This document shows, in pieces, positions 25,745-33,582 of a DNA stretch of 64,000 nt. Numbering within the stretch: position 1 is the first letter of the stretch; each line of letters begins with the position of its first letter. The stretch lies in the NCBI GenBank assembly GCA_019243635.1, contig JAFAUB010000023.1, positions 1-64,000 of the forward strand, in the 5' to 3' direction. Origin of the DNA: Pseudonocardiales bacterium (GTDB taxonomy: Bacteria; Actinomycetota; Actinomycetes; Mycobacteriales; Pseudonocardiaceae). The notes beneath the pieces are model-generated. The model worked only from the letters and a program-made list of their open reading frames with translations. It did no database searches and was not told where the DNA came from. The position numbers were made by a program, and so were the translations under genes.

Positions 25745-26477
25745 CCGACCGGTCGCCCTGGTCACCGGCGGGTCCCGGGGCATCGGGCGGGCCGTGGTGC
25801 TCCGGCTGGCCGCGCAGGGGTTCGACGTGGCCTTCTGCTACCGGTCCCGGCGGGACGCGGCCGAACACGTCGCGACGGAGGCCGGCACGCTCGGCGTCCG
25901 GGTGCGCGCCCAGCAGGTCGACGTGGCCCAAGGAGCGCAGGCCCGTGACTTCGTCGCGGCCACGGAGCAGGAACTCGGTCCGCTCTCGGCGGTCATCACC
26001 TGTGCCGGCATCGCCCGGGACAGCCCGCTGGTGATGATGAGGGAGCAGGAGTGGCAGGACGTCGTCCGCACCAACCTCGACGGTACCTACCACATCTGCC
26101 GTGCGGCGGTCTTCTCCTTCATGAAACGCCGTACCGGATGCGTCGTGACGATATCCTCGGTCGCCGGTGTCTACGGAAATGCCATGCAGACCAACTACTC
26201 GGCCTCGAAGGCCGGGATCATCGGTTTCACCCGTGCCCTGGCCAAGGAATGTGGAAGATACGGTGTGCGCGCCAACGCCGTCACCCCTGGTCTCATCGAG
26301 ACCGACATGACCGAGGGCCTCACCGAGAAGATCAGGACAAGGATGCTGGAGCACATCCCGCTGGCCCGGTTCGGCAGCCCGGCCGAGGTGGCTGACGTGG
26401 TCGCGTTCCTGGTGTCCGATGGTGCTCGCTACGTCAGCGGTCAGGTGCTGGGCGTCGACGGCGGCCTGGTGATCTGA
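25731..26477 (+). CDS. 3-oxoacyl-ACP reductase (FabG-like SDR)
   Basis: A 248-residue short-chain dehydrogenase. The cofactor loop is TGGSRGIG at 12-19, CAGIARDS replaces the NAG segment, and S143, Y156 and K160 (ISSVAG ... YSASK) form the catalytic set. The C-terminal RYVSGQVLGVDGG is typical of FabG. It would reduce the beta-keto group made by the ketosynthases using NADPH. No dehydratase or enoyl reductase is encoded in the visible operon, so further reduction would need enzymes from elsewhere or the product stays hydroxylated or unsaturated. ATG at 25731 or 25734. Confidence 0.92.
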   Translation: MMPPDRPVALVTGGSRGIGRAVVLRLAAQGFDVAFCYRSRRDAAEHVATEAGTLGVRVRAQQVDVAQGAQARDFVAATEQELGPLSAVITCAGIARDSPLVMMREQEWQDVVRTNLDGTYHICRAAVFSFMKRRTGCVVTISSVAGVYGNAMQTNYSASKAGIIGFTRALAKECGRYGVRANAVTPGLIETDMTEGLTEKIRTRMLEHIPLARFGSPAEVADVVAFLVSDGARYVSGQVLGVDGGLVI

Positions 26478-26530
26478 CGGCCGTGACGGTCGCCCTGATC
26501 GGGCCGGCCGAGGAGATCGAGGTGGGGTGG

Positions 26531-26703
26531 ATGCGGCTGGCGCTGAACCTGCGTTACCTGGGTCCGCTGGGCACGGCATCGCGCCCGAAGGACTTCGCCG
26601 AGTACGCGCGGGAAGCCGAGCGGCTGGGTTTCTCGGTGGTGTGGGTCGCCGAGGCGTTCAGCTCCGACGTACCCTCGCTGCTCGGCTGGATCGCGGCTGA
26701 CAC
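26531..26703 (+). pseudogene. Truncated LLM-class (F420-dependent) oxidoreductase fragment
   Basis: Only the first 57 residues of a luciferase-like monooxygenase/F420 oxidoreductase can be recognised (MRLALNLRYLGPLG ... AEYAREAERLGFSVVWVAEA, then SDVPSLLGWIAA). Homology stops at about 26703, and the frame then runs on through the antisense of the thioesterase gene. More than 80 percent of the usual 330-residue protein is missing. The break coincides with the 3' end of the oppositely oriented thioesterase, pointing to a recombination junction at the edge of the operon. Confidence 0.7.
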
Positions 26704-26719
26704 CGGACCGGTGAGCTGG

Positions 26720-27145
26720 TCAGAGACCGAGCAGTCCCGGGTTGGTCGCCAGCTCGCGGAAATGTGCTCCCGGGTCCACCACGAGTCGTCGTGCCTGGAG
26801 GTCCATCAGCCCGCCCACATTGGATAGTTCCGCGACGAGGATGCCGTCGGTACGACGAAACTCCTGCTCGGCCCGGAACGATTTGCCGACTCCCCAGCGA
26901 AACGCGCACGAGACATCGACCTCGTTCTCATAGCGTAGCTCGTTGTGGAACCGCATGGTGGTCTCCAGGTTGACCGGGCCGACCCCGTGTTCCAGCAACC
27001 CACCGAGCACGACGCCGGCGGCCCGGAGCAGCTCCCAACGGGCATGTTCGGCGTACTGGTAGTAGAGGACCCCCCCGTTCAGGTGGCCCATTGCGTCGAT
27101 CTCGTAGCCACGCACGGCGATCCGTACCGTGAAGGTCTCCCTCAT
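26720..27145 (-). CDS. Hotdog-fold acyl-CoA/acyl-ACP thioesterase
   Basis: A 141-residue protein of the 4-hydroxybenzoyl-CoA thioesterase family. The catalytic segment is RGYEIDAMGHLNGGVLYYQY, with the aspartate and HLN characteristic of this group. FRAEQEFRRTDG and LVAELSNVGGLMDL follow in the usual places. It would release an acyl chain from CoA or ACP and is the plausible off-loading enzyme of the adjacent ketosynthase operon, although it faces the operon from the opposite strand. Length is normal for the family. Confidence 0.85.
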   Translation of the reverse strand: MRETFTVRIAVRGYEIDAMGHLNGGVLYYQYAEHARWELLRAAGVVLGGLLEHGVGPVNLETTMRFHNELRYENEVDVSCAFRWGVGKSFRAEQEFRRTDGILVAELSNVGGLMDLQARRLVVDPGAHFRELATNPGLLGL

Positions 27146-27315
27146 CCCACCCCCCGAGTCACGTCCGACACAGCAGGTTTCAGCGGGAATGGTCTGGGTC
27201 CGGGTGGCCGGCTCCGCCGAGTCGGCACGCCGATGGTAGCGTACTTCTACGCGTGCCGATCCGGCTCCAACCCGCCGTGTATTCCCGGCCGATCCCGGCG
27301 ACCGATAGTGGGCTG

Positions 27316-27918
27316 GTGACAGCCGCCACGAGAAGCTGCCCCTCCGCCGACGCCCCGGATGACGTCGCCGACCTGCTGCGACGGGCGAGCGACCGCGATC
27401 CGGTGGCCTGGGAGGAGATCCTACGCCTGTACGGCAAGCTCGTGTCCGCGACGGTGCGCTCGTTTCAGATGCAGGACGCCGACGCGCTCGACGCGGTGCA
27501 GATGACCTGGCTGCGGCTGGCCGAGAACCCCCACCGCGTGCAGTTCCCTGAACGGCTGGACGGGTGGCTGGTCACCACCGCCCGTCGCGAATGCCTGCGC
27601 ATCCTGCGCCGGGTCACTCGCGCGCCGAACCTCTGCCACTCGGCGCTCGACACACTCGCCCACCCTTCGGTGGGCCCTGAGCAGTGCGTCATCAATGCCG
27701 ACACCATACGGACGTTGTGGAACATCGTCGCGGAGCTGCCGCCTCGCCGACGAGCCCTGGTGCGGGAGCTGTTCACCGACTACCCGCGACCCTACGCTGA
27801 GGTCGCCCGCGCGGCCGGAATCCCCCTCGGCGGGATGGGGCCCACCCGGGCGCGAGCCCTGCGGCAGCTTCGGGGCAGGATCAACGACGACGGGCTGGGC
27901 CCGGACACCTGGGAGTGA
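27316..27918 (+). CDS. ECF-type RNA polymerase sigma factor
   Basis: A 200-residue sigma-70 family protein. Region 2 spans about 35-100 (LLRRASDRDPVAWEEILRLY ... DALDAVQMTWLRLAENP, then LDGWLVTTARREC), and region 4 covers the last 60 residues (VAELPPRRRALVRELFTDY, AEVARAAGIPLGGMGPTRAR). GTGs at 27253 and 27316 are both possible; the latter is taken because the preceding residues look non-coding. No anti-sigma gene is adjacent, since the next gene is a tRNA synthetase. It is divergent from the thioesterase gene and may control it or the operon. Confidence 0.82.
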   Translation: MTAATRSCPSADAPDDVADLLRRASDRDPVAWEEILRLYGKLVSATVRSFQMQDADALDAVQMTWLRLAENPHRVQFPERLDGWLVTTARRECLRILRRVTRAPNLCHSALDTLAHPSVGPEQCVINADTIRTLWNIVAELPPRRRALVRELFTDYPRPYAEVARAAGIPLGGMGPTRARALRQLRGRINDDGLGPDTWE

Positions 27919-27993
27919 GCTTCCCGACATCGGGACGGACCCCGGGTGCTTCACGGCCGCTCCCGCTGCCGGGCTCCGGTACCCTGGCACCCC

Positions 27994-30492
27994 ATGGAAA
28001 GCAGTGAGTACGACTCCAGCGCGGTGGAGGCGGGCGTTCGCTCGCTCTGGGAAGACCGTGACGTCTACCGGTACGACCCAGCCGCCGGCGGACCGGTCTT
28101 CAGTATTGACACGCCGCCGCCGTACGTGTCGGCCTCACACTTGCACGTGGGCCATGCGATGAGCTATTCCCAGGCCGACTTCGTGGTGCGATACCACCGC
28201 ATGCGCGGTGAGCGCATCTTCTACCCGATGGGCTTCGACGACAACGGTCTGCCCACCGAGCGTTTCGTCGAACAGAAGTACGGTATCACAGCGGCGGATA
28301 TCCCTCGGGCGAAGTTCATCGAGCTCTGCATGCGGGAGACCAGGGCCACCGCGGCGCGTTACGAGGATCTCTGGCGTCGGGTGGGTCTGTCCGTGGACTG
28401 GTCTCAGACATACTCCACCATCGACCCCCGGTGCCAGGCCACCGCGCAGACGAGCTTCATCAAGCTGCGCGACGCCGGCTATATCCGGCGAAGCCGGGAC
28501 CCGATCCTCTGGTGCGTCGAGTGCCGCACGGCGCTGGCGCAGGCCGACGTCGAGGACCTGGAGCGCAAGGGCCGTATCCACCGGATCGCGTTCTCGGCTG
28601 TGGAGACGGGTCAGCCGCTGGTCATCGCCACCACCCGGCCGGAGCTGCTCGCGGCGTGCGTGGCGGTGTACTTCCATCCCGGGGACGAACGGTATGCCGA
28701 TCTGGAGGGCACGTTCGCGCGGGTGCCGGTCTTCGGCCACGAGGTGCCGATCAAAGCTGACGAGTCGGTCGATCCCGAGTTCGGCACCGGACTGATGATG
28801 GTCTGTACTTTCGGCGATCTCGAGGACGTGAACAAATGGCGCCAGGACTCGCTCGACCTGCGTCTGGTACTCGGTTCGGACGGGAGGTTCGACCAGTCGA
28901 CCGGACCACTGGCCGGTCGAGACGTCGATGAGGCGCGCCGCGTCATACTCGACCTCCTGAAGGACAGCGGCGAGCTGTGGGGTTCCACCTCGGTCCGGCA
29001 GGTCGTCGGGGTGCATGAGCGCTGCGGGACGCCGGTGGAGTTCCAGATCCGGTCGCAATGGTTCGTCCGGATCATGGAACATCGAGACCGCTTCCGGGTC
29101 CGCGCGACTGAGCTGGTGTGGGCGCCGGAGTCGATGAAGCGCCGCCTCGACGACTGGATCGACGGGCTCAAGTGGGACTGGAACATCACCCGGCAGCGAC
29201 ACTACGGCGTGCCGTTCCCGGTGTGGTACCGACTCGACGGCGACGGCGCGCCGATCCAGGACGACGTGCTGATGCCGGAGCTCTCGGCGTTGCCGGTGGA
29301 TCCCGGCACCGACCTCCCGCCGGGCTTCACGGAGGACCAACGCGGCAGGCCGGGCGGTTTCACCGGGGACCCCGATGTGATGGATACCTGGATGACCTCG
29401 TCGTTGTCACCGCAGATCATCGACGGATGGGCGGTGTCGGAGACGGGTTCGGACCCCGCGCTGGCTCCCATGAGCCTGCGGGTCCAGGCATTCGAGATCA
29501 TCCGGACCTGGCTGTTCTACACCCTGGTCCAGTCGGAGCTCCATTTCGGCCGGGTGCCGTGGGAAACGGTGATGATCTCCGGGTGGGGCCTGGGCGAGCA
29601 GGGTAAGAAGATCTCGAAGCGCGACCTGGAGAAGTCGACGGGCGCCGATGGGTTCAACCGCTACGTGCCCAACCAGGTCATCGCCCGTTACGGTGCGGAT
29701 GCCCTACGTCTGTGGGCGGCGTCGGCCCGACTCGGTAACGACCTTCGGTATAGCGAGAAGGACGTGCGGGTCGGTCGGAAGCTCACCGTGAAACTCTGGA
29801 ACGTCGGTCGGTTCATGAGCCTGCACCTTGAGGGGTTCGACCCGTCGTCGGCGACGCCGATCCCCGTGGCCGACCGGAGTGCCGTGGACCGCTGGGTGCT
29901 CGCGCATCTCGCCGAGACGGTCGAGGAGGCTACCGCGGCGTTCGACCACTATGACTTCATGCAGGCGCACAAGACGGCGGCGAGGTTCTTCTGGTCCGTC
30001 TTCTGCGACCGCTACCTGGAGATGATCAAAGATCGCTTCCTGGACCCGGACAGGCACTCCGACGTCGAGCGGCTCAGCGCGCGGTGGACCATGTGGGAGG
30101 CGTACCGGAGGGTGCTCGCGCTGTTCGCGCCGTTCGCGCCGTTCGTCACCGAGCGCCTGTACCAGCGTTTTTACGCCGATCGGGAGAAGACCGAGAGCAT
30201 CCACGTCTCGTTGTGGCCGACGGTCGAGGAGCACTGGAGGACCGATCCGAGCGACATCGACCAGATGGTCGTTCTGCTCGACGCCGTCCGAGCGCTTCGC
30301 TCCGCGCGGCGGCTGCACTCCGGTACCCGCATCTCCCGGCTGATCTTGGACACGACGCAGGACGGACCCGCCACGCTGGCCCATGCGGTGGCCGAACCGC
30401 TGCGCACCGCCTCCCGAGCCGACACGGTCGTCTTCGCCTCCGCCGAGCACCCCAGCGGAGTGGACGGCATCGCGGTGGGCATCGAACCGTAG
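27994..30492 (+). CDS. valS: Valyl-tRNA synthetase, archaeal/rickettsial type
   Basis: An 832-residue class Ia synthetase that charges tRNA-Val in the cytosol. The HIGH motif is HVGH (51-54) within PPPYVSASHLHVGHAMSYSQ. The KMSKS motif is KISKR at 539-543. The FYPMGFDDNGLPTER block is the signature of the archaeal/rickettsial ValRS lineage rather than the bacterial form, which has a PGMDHAGIATQ-like block there. An editing domain is present (ATTRPELLAACVAVYFHPGD). The long C-terminal coiled coil of bacterial ValRS is absent. Actinomycetes usually carry a standard valS, so this is likely a second copy; its place beside a biosynthetic operon would suit a self-resistance role, which is inference. 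Confidence 0.9.
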   Translation: MESSEYDSSAVEAGVRSLWEDRDVYRYDPAAGGPVFSIDTPPPYVSASHLHVGHAMSYSQADFVVRYHRMRGERIFYPMGFDDNGLPTERFVEQKYGITAADIPRAKFIELCMRETRATAARYEDLWRRVGLSVDWSQTYSTIDPRCQATAQTSFIKLRDAGYIRRSRDPILWCVECRTALAQADVEDLERKGRIHRIAFSAVETGQPLVIATTRPELLAACVAVYFHPGDERYADLEGTFARVPVFGHEVPIKADESVDPEFGTGLMMVCTFGDLEDVNKWRQDSLDLRLVLGSDGRFDQSTGPLAGRDVDEARRVILDLLKDSGELWGSTSVRQVVGVHERCGTPVEFQIRSQWFVRIMEHRDRFRVRATELVWAPESMKRRLDDWIDGLKWDWNITRQRHYGVPFPVWYRLDGDGAPIQDDVLMPELSALPVDPGTDLPPGFTEDQRGRPGGFTGDPDVMDTWMTSSLSPQIIDGWAVSETGSDPALAPMSLRVQAFEIIRTWLFYTLVQSELHFGRVPWETVMISGWGLGEQGKKISKRDLEKSTGADGFNRYVPNQVIARYGADALRLWAASARLGNDLRYSEKDVRVGRKLTVKLWNVGRFMSLHLEGFDPSSATPIPVADRSAVDRWVLAHLAETVEEATAAFDHYDFMQAHKTAARFFWSVFCDRYLEMIKDRFLDPDRHSDVERLSARWTMWEAYRRVLALFAPFAPFVTERLYQRFYADREKTESIHVSLWPTVEEHWRTDPSDIDQMVVLLDAVRALRSARRLHSGTRISRLILDTTQDGPATLAHAVAEPLRTASRADTVVFASAEHPSGVDGIAVGIEP

Positions 30493-30496
30493 CGCG

Positions 30497-31684
30497 ATGA
30501 CACCCGCTCGGGCGGTCCTCGACTGGACCGATGAGAACAGCGAGACCCGGTCCGCGTTGTGGCGTTCGGAAAGCGGTGCTCAGCTGCCCGCGCGTGTGGT
30601 CGTCGCAGACGACCGGGTCAAGGCCGATGTCGCTTATCGCCTGGCATGTGAGGGCACCGCCATCCTGTGGCGAGGGGACTTTCAGAATGCCCGTCAGCTG
30701 CTGGCCGCGATGGGGCGTCGGATGGACCGCAGGCGTCGGGTGTCCGTGCCCTCGCCGCCCTCGCCGCCCTTGCTGCCCTCGCCCGCCGTCGCCTTTCACC
30801 GGTACCGCCAGACACGTGCGCAGCGCGCGCGGACGCTGGGCATGCTGCTGGTGCCGTTCGAAGCGGGGTGCGTCATCCCGCTGCGCCGGGCTCCGGATGT
30901 TCGGCAGGCATGTGTCGAGGCCGGGTGCCCGGCGGATGAGGCGTTCGTACTCTCGCTGCGTGAGCTGCTGGGCGTCATCAGCGCCCGCGAGTGGCGCGAG
31001 AAAGGGGTCGCGGTCTCGGCGCTGGGTGCCCGCATCCATCCGCACTACGGCGTGTTCTCGCCGGTTCGAGGTGAGTACGTGGACCTGGTGGCCAGGGCAC
31101 CGCTACCTGCACTGGGCTCTGCCCATGACATCGGTGCCCATGACATCGGTGCCTACGACATCGGCACGGGAACCGGTGTGCTCGCCGCGCTGCTGGTCCG
31201 CAGGGGTGTCGGCCGAGTGGTCGCGACCGACCAGGACCCGCGCGCGTTGGCCTGCGCCCGCGAGAACCTGACCCGGCTGGGGCTGACCGGTCGGGTTGAT
31301 GTCGTCGAAGCGGACCTCTTCCCTGCTGAGCACCGTGTGCCGCTGGTGGTGTGCAACCCGCCATGGATCCCGGCGCAGCCCGGTTCACCGCTGGAGTACG
31401 CGGTCTACGACCCCGGCAGCCGGATGCTGCGTGCCTTCGTCGGCCGCTTGGCTGCTCACCTCCAGCCGGGCGGCGAGGGGTGGCTTGTCCTCTCCGACCT
31501 TGCCGAGCACCTGGGCCTGCGCACGAGGGAGGAGCTGCTGACCCTGTTCGATGCGTCCGGTGTGGACGTCGCCGGCAGGCTGGACGCCAAGCCGAGGCAT
31601 CCCCGCGTGAGCGATCGCACCGATCCGTTGCACGCGGCGCGCGCGGCGGAGACCACCTCGCTCTGGCGGCTCACTGCGCGGTGA
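30497..31684 (+). CDS. PrmC/HemK-like SAM-dependent methyltransferase
   Basis: A 395-residue methyltransferase starting 4 bases after valS. The SAM motif I is YDIGTGTGVLAALLV and the catalytic NPPW motif is VVCNPPWIPAQPG, which marks N-methyltransferases acting on glutamine or adenine amino groups. The N-terminal 200 residues are a family-specific recognition part (ALWRSESGAQLPARVVVADD). Motif I is preceded by a 15-base triplication giving AHDIG-AHDIG-AYDIG. Substrate unknown; release-factor or rRNA methylation are the usual choices. It directly precedes the WXG100 pair, which has its own ribosome sites. Confidence 0.8.
   Translation: MTPARAVLDWTDENSETRSALWRSESGAQLPARVVVADDRVKADVAYRLACEGTAILWRGDFQNARQLLAAMGRRMDRRRRVSVPSPPSPPLLPSPAVAFHRYRQTRAQRARTLGMLLVPFEAGCVIPLRRAPDVRQACVEAGCPADEAFVLSLRELLGVISAREWREKGVAVSALGARIHPHYGVFSPVRGEYVDLVARAPLPALGSAHDIGAHDIGAYDIGTGTGVLAALLVRRGVGRVVATDQDPRALACARENLTRLGLTGRVDVVEADLFPAEHRVPLVVCNPPWIPAQPGSPLEYAVYDPGSRMLRAFVGRLAAHLQPGGEGWLVLSDLAEHLGLRTREELLTLFDASGVDVAGRLDAKPRHPRVSDRTDPLHAARAAETTSLWRLTAR
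31121..31165. repeat. 15-bp triplication in methyltransferase SAM motif
   Basis: Three 15-base units (31121, 31136, 31151) duplicate the codons just before the SAM-binding DIGTGTG, adding ten residues to the protein. The first two units are identical, implying a recent slippage event. Confidence 0.85.
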
Positions 31685-31767
31685 CGGAACCGGATCTGGC
31701 AGTGTGGCGTCCCTCAGTAGTCGGATCCGCACCCGACACCGATCCAGACCGAAGGAGACCGCTGCAG

Positions 31768-32082
31768 ATGGCACAGCAGTTCGGCGCGCAGTTCGAGCAG
31801 ATGCAGGCGGCGGCACAGCATGTCGCCGAGGTGAACCAGAGCGTGCAGGGCCGGCTCTCAGGTCTGCGCAACCAGCTGGCGCCGCTGGCGGGGGCGTGGA
31901 AAGGCCAGGCAGCGATCGCCTTCCAGGTGCTGATGGAGCGTTGGGATACCGACGCGCGCAGTCTCAACGAGGCCCTCAACAGCATCGGTGAGCAGATCCG
32001 GGGATCCGGGACCACCTATGCCCAGGCGGACGAGACCGAGCAGCAGACCTACTCACGGATCGGCCAGGCGCTGGGCAGCTGA
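31768..32082 (+). CDS. WXG100-family protein (ESX-4-like, EsxU/EsxT type)
   Basis: A 104-residue helical-hairpin protein. The W-x-G turn is at WKG in LAGAWKGQAAIAF, flanked by two long amphipathic helices. The C-terminal helix contains AQADETEQQTYSRI, a YxxxD/E-like secretion-signal context. A GAAGGAG ribosome site precedes the ATG. WXG100 proteins are exported as dimers by type VII secretion through EccC. Its position directly before rplM equals that of esxU/esxT in mycobacteria, so this is the ESX-4 pair. The cognate eccC is 21 kb away and truncated. Confidence 0.9.
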   Translation: MAQQFGAQFEQMQAAAQHVAEVNQSVQGRLSGLRNQLAPLAGAWKGQAAIAFQVLMERWDTDARSLNEALNSIGEQIRGSGTTYAQADETEQQTYSRIGQALGS

Positions 32083-32136
32083 GCGTGCTCGCCCAGGCCC
32101 CGCGACACCGCACAAGACTGCAAAGGAGACAGATCC

Positions 32137-32430
32137 GTGAGTGATGGCACGATCCTGGTCACGTTCGGCGAGCTGGAGAGCGCGCGGAGCTCCATCCAGG
32201 CGACATGGACGAGTATCAGCCAGGAGATGGAGGACCTCAAGAGATACCTGCAGCCGATGGTGGAGACCTGGACCGGCGACGCGTCGAGTGCATACCAGGC
32301 CCACCAGGCGAAGTGGGATCGATCGGCGAGGGACCTGAACCAGGTGCTGAACCAGATCGGGGTGGCGCTGGGTACCTCGAACGAGAACTACCAGGCCGGT
32401 GAGGCGGCGAACCGGGCGCGTTGGTCCTAG
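32137..32430 (+). CDS. WXG100-family protein, partner of the preceding gene
   Basis: A 97-residue WXG100 protein from a GTG with a strong AAAGGAG site. The WTG turn is in VETWTGDASSAYQAHQAKW, with helices on each side (SIQATWTSISQEMEDLKRYL). It probably forms a heterodimer with the protein encoded just upstream and is the second substrate of the ESX-4-type system. A Rho-independent terminator at 32451-32495 closes the pair and separates it from rplM. Confidence 0.9.
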   Translation: MSDGTILVTFGELESARSSIQATWTSISQEMEDLKRYLQPMVETWTGDASSAYQAHQAKWDRSARDLNQVLNQIGVALGTSNENYQAGEAANRARWS

Positions 32431-32450
32431 CCGTGCACGGTGAGGTCGCC

Positions 32451-32495
32451 GGGTCGCCGCCGGGTGCGTAGCCCAGCCGGCGGCGACCCCGTTTT
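32451..32495 (+). terminator. Rho-independent terminator after the WXG100 pair
   Basis: GGGTCGCCGCCGG (32451-32463) pairs perfectly over 13 bp with CCGGCGGCGACCC (32477-32489), followed by CGTTTT. It ends transcription before the ribosomal-protein operon. Confidence 0.8.
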
Positions 32496-32561
32496 GACCG
32501 TGTCGCGCGGCGGCCGGTATCGTTCCGGAGGCCCTGGGAACTGCGATAACGAGGTAGGTCG

Positions 32562-33005
32562 GTGCGCACTTACAGCCCCAAGCCCGGCGAGGTCGAGCGC
32601 GCCTGGCATGTCATCGATGCCACGGACGTGGTGCTGGGTCGCCTGGCCAGTCAGGTCGCCACGCTGCTGCGGGGCAAGCACAAGCCGACCTACGCCCCGC
32701 ATGTCGACACCGGCGACTTCGTCGTGATCGTCAACGCCGGCAAGGTAGCGCTGTCCGGCAACAAGGGCGATCGCAGCTTCGTCTACCGGCACAGCGGTCG
32801 CCCAGGCGGGCTCAGGCGGCGCTCGTTCTCCGAGATGCTCGCCACCCAACCCGAGCGCCTGGTGGAGCGGTCCATCAAGGGTATGCTCCCGAAGACCACG
32901 CTGGGCCGGGCGATGGCTCGCAAGCTTAAGGTCTATGCCACTCCCGAGCACCCGCATGCGGCCCAGCGGCCGCAGCCGTTCCAGATCACCCAGGTCGCCC
33001 AGTGA
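32562..33005 (+). CDS. rplM: 50S ribosomal protein L13
   Basis: A 147-residue L13, full length for the family, from a GTG start. Characteristic segments are [40 protein letters not shown] and the central basic block [20 protein letters not shown]. It binds early in 50S assembly. The stop overlaps the rpsI start (GTGA), the universal rplM-rpsI operon. This operon, followed by glmM, anchors the window to the conserved actinobacterial chromosome. Confidence 0.97.
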   Translation: MRTYSPKPGEVERAWHVIDATDVVLGRLASQVATLLRGKHKPTYAPHVDTGDFVVIVNAGKVALSGNKGDRSFVYRHSGRPGGLRRRSFSEMLATQPERLVERSIKGMLPKTTLGRAMARKLKVYATPEHPHAAQRPQPFQITQVAQ

Positions 33006-33568
33006 CATTCATTGAGACATTTATTGACGCAGCGACATCTCTTGACCCAGCCGACACCGAAGCCGCGACTAGTGAGGACCCGAGAGACGCCGTGACCACC
33101 CCGCAGACGCCGCAGCCTGAGACCGGGTCGGCCGCCGCCGTTGCGCCGGCTCCGCTCGTGCCGGCGATGCCGATGCCGAGCGGCCAGGCCGTGCAGGCCG
33201 TCGGTCGGCGCAAGGAGGCGATCGTGCGGGTGCGCCTGGTGCCCGGCACCGGTGTTTTCACCCTCAACGGCACAAGCCTGGAGCAGTACTTCCCGAACAA
33301 GGTGCATCAGCAGCTGATCCGGGAGCCCCTGCTGACCGTCAACAAGCCCGAGTCCTACGACGTCCTGGGCAACCTCTCCGGTGGCGGTACCTCCGGCCAG
33401 GCCGGCGCGCTACGGCTGGCCATCGCCCGGGCACTGGTCGAGATCAACATCGATGACCGACCGGCGCTGAAGAAGGCGGGTTTCCTCACCCGCGACGCCA
33501 GGGCTAAAGAGCGCAAGAAGTACGGTCTGAAGAAGGCGCGCAAGGCGCCCCAGTACTCGAAGCGTTAG
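33002..33568 (+). CDS. rpsI: 30S ribosomal protein S9, N-terminally extended
   Basis: The S9 core (about 125 residues) begins at [19 protein letters not shown] and ends with the universal C-terminal KAPQYSKR tail that reaches the P-site tRNA. About 65 acidic/Ala-Pro-rich residues precede it. Extended S9 proteins are common in actinobacteria, but the first 30 residues here (from GTG 33002, overlapping rplM) are unusual in composition, and a GTG at 33092 is a reasonable alternative start giving 158 residues. All core RNA-binding residues are in place. Confidence 0.95.
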   Translation: MTFIETFIDAATSLDPADTEAATSEDPRDAVTTPQTPQPETGSAAAVAPAPLVPAMPMPSGQAVQAVGRRKEAIVRVRLVPGTGVFTLNGTSLEQYFPNKVHQQLIREPLLTVNKPESYDVLGNLSGGGTSGQAGALRLAIARALVEINIDDRPALKKAGFLTRDARAKERKKYGLKKARKAPQYSKR

Positions 33569-33582
33569 TACCGCACGCGTTG

